A stretch of DNA of 64,000 nt from Paramyrothecium sp. XJ0827 (taxonomy: Eukaryota; Ascomycota; Sordariomycetes; Hypocreales; Stachybotryaceae): contig JAJFPB010000004.1 of NCBI GenBank assembly GCA_020881915.1, forward strand, positions 5,332,001-5,396,000, read 5' to 3'. Of this stretch, positions 46,461 to 58,867 are shown one piece after another (within the stretch, counting starts at the first letter, position 1; each line of letters opens with the position of its first letter). Made by a program: the position numbers and the translations under genes. The notes under the pieces were generated by a model. The model searched no databases. It was given only the letters and a program-made list of their open reading frames with translations, and was not told where the DNA came from.

Positions 46461-47700
46461 TGCTCCTTGGTAATGATCAAAGAGAAAGCTTATTCATACG
46501 CTGCGGCGATGGTCTGTAGACCCTGTTTCTTATATCTACTCTGAAGGAATGATCTGAAAAGAAACAACGAAGCATGGCTGTTCAACGATGATTCTTAATC
46601 CTTGTGATTACGGCAGCTCAAGTAGCACCCGTTGGTCCAAAGCTTACTTGATTGCGTGAACTCTCCATTCCAACAACAACCAGGTTTTCCACAAGCTGTA
46701 AGATTATGTTAGTCAATTGAGAGATATTCCAACCGATTTCTTGCTATCCTTCCACATTGATGTTCACTTGAATCGTCATATCACGCTTTGACAGTCTTCC
46801 CTACTTCTCCTACTCCCCACCTTCCTGCCTCTCTTCCTCTTCATTTTCCGGGCCTCGCATTTCCTCTGCTCATCGTAACCCACAATCAAGCATGGACTGT
46901 CAATCGTCCACTATTTTCAAGGTCCACGAGGAGACCAACGACTTCCACGAAATCGACGTGGGCGTGTTTTGCTTGGCACCTTCCGAGCACTCTAAAGCCT
47001 CTGACTCCATTATGGAACCATTCATGGGAGCATTCAAATCAGGTCTTGCTGCCCTTGATCAGCTGTATCCTCATCTCGTACATAGGGACTTCTTGGTTAG
47101 ACATCTCGGCGCTGTTCATGTTTCGGCAGTTCAACTGTGCATCCAGGGATATGCTGGAGTCTCTCAAACAGTATAAGTTGTGGCTACCATGAGTCTGGAC
47201 GTCCTATGCGTTCTCTTATATCCTCGGGTTGCTAATCCCGAGAGTCCAACACTGCTTGGCCATGAGCACTTCGACTACGCCTTGTGCAGCCTCCATCATG
47301 GTGGACGCGTGCTGGAACATGGCCGTCAAGCTTTCTGCGTTAGAGACATCGGTGGCAGAAACTTGAACGTGAGCCACGACTGGTGTATTCCTCGGAATAG
47401 TGCGTGCTGCATATGATCAGGCACATCGTGATTTTGCTGCTGAATAGCAGCCGGAGCATGAAGTTCTGTAACCACTTGACTCATTACAGCCGATCGCCGT
47501 GGCTTTTCAGGTCGGCGGAAATAGTCGAACATGACAAAAAGCTCTGCTTGCGAGATCGGCAACACATGGTCAAGACCTAGGAATGTTTGGATGTCACGCA
47601 TCCGTTCAGCTACCCAATCCTCCCCGAGAATCAAGGCAAGGTCGATGGTAACAGCTTTCCCGACGCGTCCAACTCGATATCAGGCAAAAGCATACTAGAA
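46461..47700. other. Gene-poor interval with decayed reading frames
   Basis: A plus-strand frame at 46892-47176 and a minus-strand frame at 47634-47326 look protein-like but are short and unmatched. The minus one lies downstream of the NACHT relic and could be part of the same dead gene. Confidence 0.3.
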
Positions 47701-48050
47701 CATGTTACCGGTCGCGTATTTCGCTTGGGTATCATTTAAATATGCAAACTGCCGACGAGATAATGAAGAAGAAATTCACGCCCGGCGGCAGGGTGTGTGC
47801 AAGTTCCATGAACCTTGCACTTTGGCTGAACCGCCTCGAGCCACTCGTCGTGACTCATCATTGGAAAAGAACGGCCCGTCTTTGAGTGTCTTTGAGGTTT
47901 ATTTCGGACCGAAAGCAGCCGACTTACCCGAGCCAAGTCGGCTTGTAAGCCAAAGAACTCTGGGACTATCAAGCATGTGCTCAAGTCCATCAGCCACTCC
48001 TGGAAGCTGGGTTGATTGGTCAGCCACTGGCAAGGACTAGTCTGTTATTT
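47700..48050 (-). pseudogene. Decayed NACHT NTPase (NLR-type) fragment
   Basis: On the minus strand one frame reads QWLTNQPSFQEWL, the conserved pre-NACHT box. A second frame, about 20 bases later, reads VLWLTSRLGSGKS, a P-loop with the expected LW-x-x-x-x-GSGKS pattern. The two are close in the order and spacing of fungal NACHT proteins but lie in different frames, and a stop codon follows soon after the P-loop. This is a broken gene copy. The upstream effector and downstream repeats are not recognisable. Confidence 0.6.
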
Positions 48051-49869
48051 CTTGTTAGTGGCTAGCTGGAAAGCATCTGTGCATTGGTCCGCGAGTAGAT
48101 ATGACGAAATCTTGTTCATATGCACTCGGTGTTCGTCTCGTCGCTGGAATAAAGCTAGCTATGGTTTCAATGCCATTCGGGTTTGATTAGAGGCACGTGT
48201 TGTTTCATCTGCCTCTATGATTCCGACTGTGGTAAGAAATGCCCTCTGGAGGATCACATAGTTGGGATTGATAGGCGAGTCAACCTTGCACATCTCACTA
48301 TGGTTGTCCTCAAGGGATTAGACATGTTCCTCGGGTAGACTTAGGTAAGCCACTGGCGAGAATCCGGAGACTGGGCTCAGACCTAGAATGGCGGATGCCT
48401 GGGGGTAATAAAGCTCAATCTTATTGTTCGGCTTTCGGTTGTAGATCAAGGATGAAGTTTGTCGTAGAGGTGACGGGATTCGTCGTTGAGTTGCTGCATG
48501 ATTTCGTCAGAAGCCAGCCAGGAGGCTGCAGGAAATCAAGCACCAACCTTCAACGTGCCTGCACCAAGTCGTCCTAAACCCCTTGGCTCGTAAGGTTCCG
48601 TAATCACGCTGCAGCTTGGCAAGATGAGCGGAATCTGCTCCTCGATGGGGCGTGACTAAGATGACTATGGTGTGAGTTCTTTGTGCAAACTTAAGATATG
48701 TCGGATCCTGTGTGGCCAGGAGGTATGCCCGATACCGATATGTAAATTGACATGCTATGATCGGGTGAAGGAAATGGATTCTGCTCTGGCTACCCTACAG
48801 CTCGTGGAGATCAGCCTGGGGTCTGTAGAAATACTATATGTAAGTAAGGAAGCCTAGCTTCGCTGTTGGAAATGCAAGCATGGAATTCACTACTTCTTTC
48901 CTTTCAAGTCAAGCTTCTGCTACGATCAAAAAACTTCATTCTGTTTGACCATACTATCCGTTGGAATGGGATGTGGTGTTTTGGTCTCAATCTAGATGCA
49001 ACGACAGACGACGGTCTCTCGTGCGCCTTTTCCACAACCAGCCTACCCATGCTATGCGCGACAAGAACAGTTAGTGTTTCCGTTCGTCAGACGTGTCATC
49101 AAGCGAAAGGTTGAGGTGAGGAAAGGATGAGACATACATCACCATTCTTCTTCCAGGTAGAAAAGTTGAAAGGTCTACGAAGGAGGCTTAACCAAAATAG
49201 TGTTTTGTCAAGACTATTTTTTTCGTTGTCCAGTCAGCTTTGTATCCGAAGCTATAAATACGAACATGCTTGAACCCAGGCTCGTTAGAAAGGCACGTCT
49301 TGGGCCAGAACATTAAGGGTTCCGATGTATGTCTCCATGTTTTCTTAAACCCCTATCGGTTACTAGTTAAGTGGGGTAGACACTACTAGGTAAGGTAAGG
49401 CAATTTCTAATTTTGGAAAAGCGACAAGATCGTTATCCGTAGATGTATTAAGCGCGCAAAGTATCTCAGGCTTGGTGCTTATGATAGATTTCCTCATCTA
49501 CTTCGCAGTACCATTTAGGATTGTAAGAAGTTCACTTAAAGACAACTTCCATTAAAAAAGGGAGTAGGTTGCTCCTTTAGATACATAATACGCAAAGTAA
49601 CAAATTAATACACGGTATGTGCAGAGATTTGAAAGCATTGTTGTTTGCTTCAGTCTGGGGAACGTATCAAGTTTCTTGAGACGAGGCGTAAGCACGGAGG
49701 AAAAAAAGACCGTGATCATATGGTCACCAAAGCTGAGCTGCGGGGCATCAACGCCTTTTCACCTTGCCTCAGCCTGATACGCTCCCTCCGCTGCTCGTCC
49801 TGAGTTCGCATAACCAAGCCCCACAATCTCCAGATCCATGATAGTCTCTCGATAGGCACCGTGCGCATC
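48051..49869. other. Gene-poor interval, nothing recognised
   Basis: Short ORFs (48395-48577, 48866-49114) have no domain pattern. The upstream part of the decayed NACHT gene may once have extended here, but no trace was identified. Confidence 0.4.
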
Positions 49870-51208
49870 ATGGTCGTTCGTATTATCTGGATCAATGGTA
49901 AAGGGGGAGAATCGGGGCCTGACCCCTTCTCACTAGCTGTGAAACGACCAGCAGGTGTTGTGGCCCCGAATCCCGAATTCACACTCTACTTGGGCAGCAA
50001 CACCGGGCCCTACAAGACGGCAGACAATGGTAGCGTCATTCTCCCCCCTATTCCTATCGAATGGATTATTGCGCCACGAAACGTCACAGAAGGCCAATGT
50101 CCGTCCCGGAAGGACAACCTACAGCTCTTTGGCATTACGAATCTCGTTGTCCTGACCCTCGCTCTCGTACTGGGATGTCGTCCACTACTTCAATATATCA
50201 CTCGAGGGTTGCTCGGGAAGCCTTCGAAGTATTCATGGATCTGGACGTGGATTATATCATGTGGCTTACAGGTCGCATCCAATGTTATCGTCTCGCATCT
50301 AGTTGTTACCACACCGGGATATGAGCACCTAAGTATGGTCAATGTATTCGTGCTGTACTCATCACGACCGCGCATCAATCAACTCTGGATGGCAATTCTA
50401 CGCATTTTCGTTGGCCCAATAAGCACGAAGACTCGGATTAAGATACAGAATACTCCAACCACCAAACCGAATCCTCTTAGCACCGCAACAGAGACTCCAA
50501 CTACCGAAACGGAGACTCCGCCAACTCAAGTCCAAGCCACCACTGCCCACACTAACCGTGCTGACCTTCGTTATCAATACGATGAGTACTATAACTGGCA
50601 TTCCAGAACAGCGGCCCCGAAGACTCAAGTAGAGATCCCGAAGATTCAAGTACCGATCGCAAAGGCACAGGCAGCGACCAAGGAAACTCAGATCACGGGG
50701 TTTGAATACATAAGCTGGGAAAGAGGCGAGTGGGTATACACAGACTCGTACGTTACCACGTGCATCGCTGAGCTTACCTTGCATCTAATATCGGCCGTGT
50801 TTATTGGCATAACATGGCGCCGCTTCCCCAATGAACCTATTCGGGAACATATGAAGACGGATGTCAACCTGATGATAGCAGCTCCCGCACTTGCGCTAGT
50901 GAGCTGGGCCTTCGTCCCCATCTGGATTCAACGAGATGAGGGTGTATTGAAATACAAAGATAGGTTTTGTTTCCACTTATATAAGATTCTTTTTCTGCTA
51001 GCCTTGCCGGCTTTCTTCACCTATGGGGTGGCGTGGAAGTATTGGAGCGACTTTCTTCAGCTACCCGGTTCCTTGTGAGTATCTAGCATCCAACTTACTG
51101 GACTCGGTAACTAAACTCGAAAGGTGGTGCCCGCCAAAATTTGTCATACTCGGAGTTGTGTGGTCACTATTGTCTGCCCTGAGTGCCTCTATAGGCGCGT
51201 GTTTATAG
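49870..51208 (+). CDS. Uncharacterised multi-pass membrane protein
   Basis: Two exons (49870-51074 and 51124-51208; gtgagt...cgaaag) give 429 aa. The start is the ATG at 49870, as the frame upstream has only a GTG. About 110 residues precede the first strong helix (NLVVLTLALVLGCRPLLQYI). Further helices lie near IWTWIISCGLQVASNVIV, TCIAELTLHLISAVFIGI, NLMIAAPALALVSWAFVPIW and KILFLLALPAFFTYGVAW, and a last one is in exon 2. A Thr/Pro-rich polar loop (about 205-290) with repeated TETPTTETETPP and Ala/Gln-rich runs sits between helices. No family is recognised. Confidence 0.65.
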
Positions 51209-51734
51209 GAGAGCTTGTCGCGGTGCTGCAAGATTTAACCCTCAGGATCAGAAGTCTTTCAGGACAGCTCGTGTATGGATCAAGTCAAGACAGCAATGAC
51301 CGATTTGTAATGGCTCGTCTGAAGTGAGAATTTCTGGTTGTTATTACAGCCGACACGGCGTTCTGGCAATGAGAGAATGGCTAGCCTGATAGTTGATTTC
51401 CGCCGGCATTTTCGGTGGTAATGGTGAGAAGTTCGGGGAACGGTGCGACGTAAGAGCCATTATGAGGCATCTTGGCTGGTCTGTCACCTAGGAAATCGGC
51501 TCTTTCAAGTGCGCAAGGCAACGAATCGATTTATCGCTGTTTATTAAGGTCATATTTATCATTGTCCATCACCAATATCTTTCCTGTTGTTATAATTATC
51601 GATCCTCTACTGCTGACTTTTCATACTTTGGCGTATACCAATAAGCAGCGATATACCCGCCTACATCGAGAGAATTAGATGTCTGAGATGCGCGAAGTGG
51701 CAGGAGATGATATCAACTAATAATTATATCAACC
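51209..51734. other. Intergenic, nothing recognised
   Basis: 3' flank of the membrane protein gene and 5' flank of the small candidate gene. No repeat or RNA gene is seen. Confidence 0.4.
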
Positions 51735-52070
51735 ATGAATTTGTTCGGATTAGCCAGGATTTATATTACTGCTCTGCTTGCGCCATCAGAACCGTGTGTA
51801 CCCGTCGCATGCGAGATGCTCGCCACCGTAGGCCTGAGTCCAAGTGATTGGTATGATGACGACTTCATTCTCATTCGTAAGTCCTGTCATGCGCATGCAA
51901 AAAGTTCATTTTGACCTAAAACTCTAATGGTCTCAGCTAATGACATTCTTCAACGACTTGGCTGCTTATATCGATGTTCGCAGTCATGCTATGTAGGATG
52001 GACAACTTATCCGGCGAGTCATCCAACTTTGCAACCACCGGGGGAAAAGGGTATTCCCACAGCAGCATGA
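51735..52070 (+). CDS. Candidate small two-exon gene or gene remnant
   Basis: Exons 51735-51876 and 51937-52070, with a standard gtaagt donor and a tctcag acceptor with a nearby ctaat, join to a clean 91-aa frame. The peptide contains PSEPCVPVACEMLATVGLSP followed by a SDWYDDDFIL run. It has clustered Cys in the second exon and no signal peptide-like core. It could be a remnant of a longer gene, since no family was recognised. Confidence 0.3.
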
Positions 52071-52518
52071 AAATAATACAGCATAGGCCTCAATGGTCCT
52101 GATGGCATCTTCAGTCTCTGCACCTGGTGAATCGACCTCGCTTACCTCGACAATAGGGGCTTCAATTTGGGTAGACGCCTCCTCTTTGGGATCACTGGAA
52201 GGATGAGGACTTTTGGTAGGGTAGGGATCAGAAGGGCAAGCAGCGTACATTGATTGTTCAGCAATGCTTCGATTCGACTATCGCAATAGTTAATCACAAT
52301 TCATTGAACTTTCAACTTGCCAAGTTTCCGAAACGGCCTCAATTTTTGCGTTTGGGGCGTGACACCATTTCATTTTCAGATATAAAGCACAGTCTGCGCC
52401 CTATTTGGTCAAGCTCAATCTCGATAACCATATCTGCTTCACCGGAGCAAGCGCTTGATGGCTTGTACACCTCAAAGATGTCTATTGCGATGTTACCGAG
52501 ACCCTTCTTTGCATCCAG
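52071..52518. other. Intergenic, 3' flank of the reductase gene
   Basis: Only shadow ORFs are present here, without domain features. Confidence 0.4.
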
Positions 52519-53765
52519 CTACTGAGGCGGCAGGATCTTGGCATCCCTCATCCTCTTCCATGCCTGGATGTATCCTTCCACGGTATCGATCCGCTCATTG
52601 AAACCAACCCCGCGGGCCTTTGAAAGATCATACTGCCGGTCAAAGTCAAAGTCAACCATCATGAAATGAACATGGGCCCATCCCTGCTGTTCGACAAGCT
52701 TCTCGTTCAAGCTATGCCTTTTCGCGATTCTTGTCCACACATTTTTGTTCTTCTCGACGAATTCTAGCATAGCAGTCGCGCTGGGATCTGGTCCGCCGCC
52801 GACCAGACCAAAGTGCTCGCAAAGCTTTGGCCATACTTGGGCCCAGGTTACTGTGTCTCCGTCCGCGACATTGAAAACGCCGCCATCTCCACACTTTTCA
52901 GGGTGAAGCGCCGCGAAAATCTCCATTTTGGACAAGATATCTTGGAAGGTATCTGAGTGAGTCGAGTTGTAGCCATGTTCATAGCCGGGAAACGGGATCG
53001 TGGCACCGGCGCCATTGACTTCCTTGAACATGCTAAGGTAAATAGCAATGCCTTGAGCCATGTTCATTGCATTTGTTCCGGGAGCGAAGCCGACAATGCC
53101 GTCTGGGCGGATCTCACTAAATGTCCATTTCTTCCCTCTGGAGAGCTCAGCAAGAACGTCGTACTGGGTGTAATAGAAGATCTTGCTGGCCCAGGGTTCA
53201 GGGATTCGAGGGCAAGTCTCTTTCAGAGGCGGCTCAATCTTGACGTCTTTGGGGAACTCAAGCCCATACCTAGCATTGCGTTAAACATCACTTCACCAGA
53301 TAAGGGTAGCATTTACGTACCCCTTGCCACCAGTCTGGAGGATGAAAGCCTGCAGATTCGGCGCAACCTTTTCAACGGCCTCGACGGCAGTCCTGAGCAG
53401 TTCAGTGTTGACCTCTCTCAAACGGTCACGGTCTCTCGTCTGAATGTATGCTGCTTCATGGTCAGTACAATCCAGCAGTGAATGACCCTCGACGTACCAG
53501 TGAAAAATACGTGTGTAACGGTGTCAATATCAGGGACGCTTTGCTTTAGCTTGGTCGCGACTTCGTCGGCACTTTTCGTCATATCAATGCCGGAGGCAAT
53601 TTTGATGCGATCATCTTCTGGGATACGAAGCTGCTCCAGGGTCGTGGGGCGGTTTGTTGTGCCAGTGATGCGATGGAAAGCGTCCTCTGAGGGATATATT
53701 CGAGCCTGATTCAACAAAGACCATCCAGAGATACCAGAGGCACCGAGTACCAAAGCGTGAGACAT
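52519..53765 (-). CDS. PRISE-type NAD(P)-dependent reductase (progesterone 5-beta-reductase-like)
   Basis: Three exons (53765-53498, 53453-53321, 53269-52519) give 383 aa. The start is the Met before the Rossmann motif ALVLGASGISGWSLL (GxxGxxG at about 8-14). The segment AFILQTGGKGYG carries the family's Thr-Gly-Gly-Lys-like motif with Tyr, as expected for PRISE-type short-chain reductases that act on enones. The C-terminal half has FNVADGDTVTWAQVWPKLCEHFGLVGGG, also typical. Fungal relatives occur alone or inside biosynthetic clusters. The substrate is unknown. It has no partner genes within 700 bp. Confidence 0.85.
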
Positions 53766-54518
53766 TGTGAGTAGCGGGAATGTCACAAATTGGTTTGCTG
53801 CAAGCAATGAGTCGCGAAAACAGCGACATGCAAGCCTTTTAAGTCGAATATTTAGATACTGGTTTCATTGTATTATTAATTGTCGACCCCCTCTGACGTT
53901 ATTTTGCCCCGAACGCCAAGAGGGGAGCCATTCTAGATCCACCGCCATGACTTACCAAATGATGCGTTCCAATCAAGTTCTTTAAGGCAGATTCGGAATT
54001 CAGTTTCCGAAAAGGGCATGAATGTTAACCCAGTTGCCTACCCTATACCAAGGCCGTAATTAGACCTCTAATGACCCCTACCGCATTGCTCTGCTTGAGG
54101 TTATTGCAGGATCTATTTCTGGTTTCTCTGTTACGTTTGCTTATGACAGCAATAATAATAGAGTGACGTATAGGAAGAATTTGAAGTTTTGCCCCATCTT
54201 CAACTGCCTCCTAGGTTTTCATCCATGTACGCAAACAACGCTTAAGGATATCCACCCTTGCTAAACGTCCACTTTTCTCTTGGTGGCCACTTACCACGTC
54301 TAACAGTATGAGGATCGCAATAAGACCACAGATTTGAACTTTGAACTTGAGGGTGAGACACTCGGCCATAGTTAGTATCGCGATTGGCCACTATTTCGAA
54401 ACGCTCCAGTAGTCCACCAGCGAAGTCTTCACCAACTGCTTAACTTCAATGAACTTAAATCCCGGATGGGCATGGAATTATCATTCATACTTTAGAACAA
54501 TAAAAACCCTTGAATTTT
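53766..54518. other. Intergenic, nothing recognised
   Basis: 5' flank of the reductase gene and 3' flank of the regulator gene. No repeat or RNA gene is seen. Confidence 0.4.
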
Positions 54519-57098
54519 TCAAGAGGTTTGCCTTTTTCTTTGACCTAAATCACCTTTGCCTTTCCAAGGCCGCTTTTGGCGGACCGAACCCACAAGGTGA
54601 GCTTGCCACATTCTTTTTACGGAAAGCAGGATTTCCAAGGTCCTTGAAGCACTGTCGTAAGCGTTGCCGAGTTCTGCCAATGCATGGCTGCAAGTCTCTA
54701 GGCAGGACGACAATTGAGCCAGCGTCCGTCGATCTAGTTCCGACACCGTTGCGTATACCAAGATCAGCGCTGCATTAAATGCCATGTGGACGACCAGCAC
54801 GTTTGCGCGCCGAAGTGTATAGCAAGATTCGTACTTGCGAATGAGCTTTGCAATATCGCTGGCAGACTGAACGCACATGGCTCGCGCATGTTGAGGTCCT
54901 TTCCAGACAAGTGGATAGGGCTGAATGTACCTTTTGGCGACGAAGGGTCGATGCAGGATCATCATGCAAAACGCGTACTGCATGCTGTTGCAGAATTGTA
55001 AGAGCAGATACACAGTGAGAATCAAGGGGATTGACATACTGCAAGATGAGGGTGTGTGGAAGGTAGACTTCCTCGTTCATGTTGTCCGTGTCTAGGATCA
55101 GTTCAGGAGGCAGAGACGATTTCCACTCCTTTAATTCCTCAAATGTCTTTTCCGCTAGCCCTTGCAGCTCCGTCTTGTTGACGCTCGTCTTGCAATACCT
55201 TAAACGGTTAGCTAATGGTCAGAGACAAGAGTATCTTGTAACGTGCATCTTTGAGCCAAGCTCGGACATAATCTCGTATAACGCAATCCATCTTCCCGAA
55301 ATCAACACCTGCAAATTTGGCCAAGAGTCTTGGTCTTTGGATGGAGTGCCATAAGGCGTCCAATGACCTCCAGGAATGCCAATCGTTATGAACGAGTCTT
55401 CCGAAGGCCGACTCAAGGTGACATTTTCGAGCGTGTTGTGAAATGGCCTCCCTAAGTAAAACCCCCACATTCGATCAGTTGCGAAAGTTCCCCAAAAGGT
55501 CACATTGCGGACTCGAGCCTCTTCATTCGACATTTTGCCACTTTCAACGTATGCCGTTGGGTCGATATGAAGGCCTAGGTCAAAAGCAAGTCTGGTAGCC
55601 ATGCCTAAAGAATGGATCGTCAATAGCATCATTCAGGCGGTGTCGAGGCGCAAGCCATACCACTGTAAAGCCAGCCCCGGGTGTCACGGGTTGCCGCTCC
55701 CTCATGAATGCTCAGAATTGCAAGAGCTTGCACTGCACTGAGTCGAGGATCCTCTAGGGAAAGATCAAGCAGGCTTTTTGCACGATTTGCAAAGAAGTCG
55801 GTCAATGGTGTCGGCAAATCGGGGTGTTTACTTCTCTCGAAGGATGCACCGACAGCACACCTTGCAAGGATCAGCAGATGTTCTACCATGGAAAACAGGA
55901 ATGCATGGCCTCACATCGAATTGACCAAAAATTGCGAGTATAAACCACTCTCGGTTCGGTTGACCAAATATACTTGTCGTGCAAGCTCAAAAGCCCCTTG
56001 ATCAACCACATAGAGACTTGGATTTTGCCACGTGAAGTATAAATTAATCAAATGGCTCGTAAGCTCATCATCCACCTCCTGTCCTACGCCTGCGAGCTCA
56101 AAACACGTTTGGGGGTCCACGTGTCTACCCCTACGGACTGTGGAATTATCGCTCAGGCTTCCATGCACCAGGTGCAAATTTGAGGTTGCGCCGTAGAACC
56201 TCCATTCCCCATTGGATAACTGGAGTAGGGTGCCCAACCTATCTGAAAACTGGTTCGTGACCATTGCTGTGTCGTCTTCCTCGGTGTCATCGTCTTCCTC
56301 TCCGGGGACATGACTAATCTGGGCTCCAATTTGGCTGCCATCAAGGGTCGTGCTGGGAAAAGGTTCAGGTACAACATCTCCGAGATCCATTGACAATGAG
56401 GGCAAGGTGGACATAAACCAAACAAGCTCTGCATCAGGGTTCCACTCATTCATGCCGAGCTGATTGAGCTGATTGAAAGGCTCCGCGATGGGTTCTCCGA
56501 CACCCAGGTCTAGTGTGCTGCTCAATCTGTCAACTTGGGTAGGATCTGAAATCGCAGATGTGACGGTCGTCACGTTGGTAAGCATGTCGGTCCCAGACAT
56601 GGAATGAGGGAGGGTGGCATCGCTTGTCGGCCTGTCATGGCTTGTACCGGTCGCACTCAGCGCATTTGTTTCCGGAATCGAGGAACCATAGGACTCAGTG
56701 AGCCACTGCAGCATGATACTATCATGAGCCAGTGGATCTGGAATCTCGACACCATTCTGGCGCAAGCATAGCTCCAGCTGAGATACACGGCGTGAAAAAC
56801 ATTCAACGGCTTTTCGTAAAGAGAATCTGGCACATTGTCAGATGCCAATGCTGCAATGAAGAGGGGAACAGACTTTCGCTTGTCAATGGCAGCATCATAG
56901 CTACAATTGCGGTTCTTGAACGAACAAATGCCACAGACTGGACGTTTCCCGTCACACTAATCGGCGTTTTTGCTCAGTGTTCCCGTCATGTGATGGGGAG
57001 ATTATCAGAGCGTCTACCTTGACCTTGCTGTCGCGACAGGGAATGCATGCCGTGGCGGTGTGCCGCCGGGCTGGCTGGCGAACCTCAGCGTCGGACAT
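54519..57098 (-). CDS. Zn2Cys6 transcription factor with fungal_trans domain
   Basis: Seven exons (57098-57018, 56956-56834, 56777-55915, 55860-55661, 55604-55243, 55188-55040, 54984-54519) join to 747 aa with frame intact. The first intron sits inside the zinc cluster: exon 1 ends ACIPCRDSKVK and exon 2 begins CDGKRPVCGICSFKNRNCSY, giving the six Cys in CxxCxxxKxxCxxxxPxCxxCxxxxxxC order. The middle region contains the GMATRLAFDLGLH and FWGTFATDRMWGFYLGRP motifs of the fungal-specific transcription factor domain (PF04082), with LHMQYAFCMMILHRPF near its end. Junctions 2 and 3 are less certain. Such regulators usually control nearby pathway genes, and the SDR and sugar transporter lie immediately upstream. 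Confidence 0.9.
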
Positions 57099-57381
57099 TG
57101 TCGATGGAAAATGATTTCAGTGGAGCCACAGCATTTGATGCTGAAAGGATTCCCGATGGTTATCAAAAAGTTGTGTGCACGTTTGAGCTCGTATCAAAGT
57201 CTGAATTGGGGTTCAGGGCGAGAAGAGGGTCTCCGCAAACAGTGCCTAGAGACCCCGGAAACCATTTTCCGATGACGGAACAGCTACTCTGTCCAGCCAC
57301 CACCAAACCCAACTAGCTCTAGCCCATGTTGCCAACTGAACTTGAATGGTTTTTGACTCGTGCCAGATGATCCAGCTTCAA

Positions 57382-58281
57382 TTATTGGTAGAAGATGGTA
57401 GCAGCGCCATCCACAATCAAGGTCTGCCCTGACACGTATTCTGACATGTCGCTTAGGAAGAAGACAACCGGCTTGGCGATATCTGATGGTACCCCCAATC
57501 GTCCCAGTGGTACGCGGCTCTCCATGGCCGCCCGTTTCGGACCCCTGATATCTGCCGAGTTGATCGCTGTCGAGATGGTCCCTGGACTCACCGCATTGAA
57601 GCGGATGCCATGTTTTCCCTGCCACTGCACCACTTACCGTCATTCCTAGAACTGCCGCTTTGGTAGCAGCGTAGTGTGTCAACTGTGCGGCACCTGTCGT
57701 TGCAGTCACCGAGGCAATAGACACAACTGAGCCTCCGGTGCCTTGTTCGATCATCTGCGCAACGACAGCTTGCGTGATGGCGAATGGGCCCTGGAAATTG
57801 ATCGCAAGGTGCTGGCTCAGCTGTGGAGGCGTGACTGCTGCAAAGTCGGCAAATTGGGCGATCCCAGCATTGTGCACAATACCATCAATACGTCCGAATG
57901 CCAACAGAGCCGTCTCGACAAGTCTTTGGCCCCTAGTCAGCCAAGGGCTTTTGGTGGGCAATAGTTCAACATGGGCATGCAACTAACCTCTGTCCAGCGT
58001 CAGGACTGGTGATATCAAGACCAACCTCAACACAAAGTTCGAGCGGTTTTAAGCTGGTAGTAGCCCCCAGATCGTTCATCAATACGGCAATATCCTTTGA
58101 TGATTGCACGTCTCCAATGTGATGAAGAATAAGTCTTGCCCCATGGTTTGCACAGTTGACTGCAATCTCTCGCCCGATTCCCTGGCTGGAGCCTGTGATG
58201 CTGCCTCTTGTAAGTGTCCGAGTACATCAAGAAGAATATGCAGGAAACTTGCATGATGATCTTGTCTTTCAGCAAGGCCAT
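57382..58281 (-). pseudogene. Short-chain dehydrogenase/reductase with a frame break
   Basis: Three exons (58281-58253, 58200-57988, 57932-57382) are proposed. The first intron is a GC-AG intron (gcaagt...ggcag), which yields the ideal cofactor loop DKIIIITGSSQGIGRE (TGxxxGIG). NAG is present in IVHNAGIA, and the catalytic pair is in YAATK. The joined length is 793 bases, one more than a multiple of three. The frame changes at about 57620-57640, where GMTV... continues as GKHGIRFNAVSPGTIS, so about two bases appear missing. The C terminus (YVSGQTLIVDGA) is otherwise intact. Classical SDRs of this type oxidise sugars, polyols or act as oxoacyl reductases in the cytosol. It could be a pseudogene or an assembly error. 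Confidence 0.75.
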
Positions 58282-58867
58282 CTCGACTGTCTTGATGCCA
58301 GCTTATGTCCCAGACGTCCTCTCTTGGTACATTTCTACCTCGCATTATAGGGCTGCTTAAATCATTGGAATCTGCGCTAGAACCGGAATTGCCTTAGGTA
58401 GACCAGCATCTCTTTGCGGAATTTGGAATCCGAGAGTTCTTGCCACGATTGCTTGAAATGACCTGTCGTCATGTAGCTGCCAGCTTAGCCTTCACCATAC
58501 CAAATGGGCGGCGCTATTGATCTGTCGACGAACGCATGCCACCAAGGAAGGACCAGGTCGGGGCAAAATAGCTTGCCTACTTGACGTCACATCGTCTTAC
58601 ATGGACCTTTGTGGCACCGAAATTACTTGAACCAGGCAGTGTTTGGTTCTGGCCAGGGCTCCATGCAAGCAACCCCAGACTAGTCAATCACCCCAGATTT
58701 TTCTCCACAAATCTCGAGTTGGTTTCCGGTACACATGAAGACGAATAACTGGAGTGATATTTCGAAGACATAAAATCATCATTTCTGCGGGAATCCGTGT
58801 CAAAGCAGAATATCTTCCTACAAAATAGCTGTTCATCATAATCAAAATCATTCATTTGTCCGCAATT
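58282..58867. promoter_or_regulatory. Shared divergent promoter of the SDR and the sugar transporter
   Basis: The two genes start 586 bp apart and are transcribed in opposite directions, so joint control by the nearby Zn2Cys6 regulator is plausible. No CGG-type half-site pair was confirmed. Confidence 0.4.

Noticed and set aside
46892..47634. Short protein-like frames near the NACHT relic as separate genes
   Set aside because: They are small and no family was recognised. At most they are parts of the decayed locus.
57619..57637. A 19-base intron in the SDR gene (gtaagt...ggcag)
   Set aside because: It restores the frame but is much shorter than any plausible spliceosomal intron, so a true frame break or assembly error is preferred.
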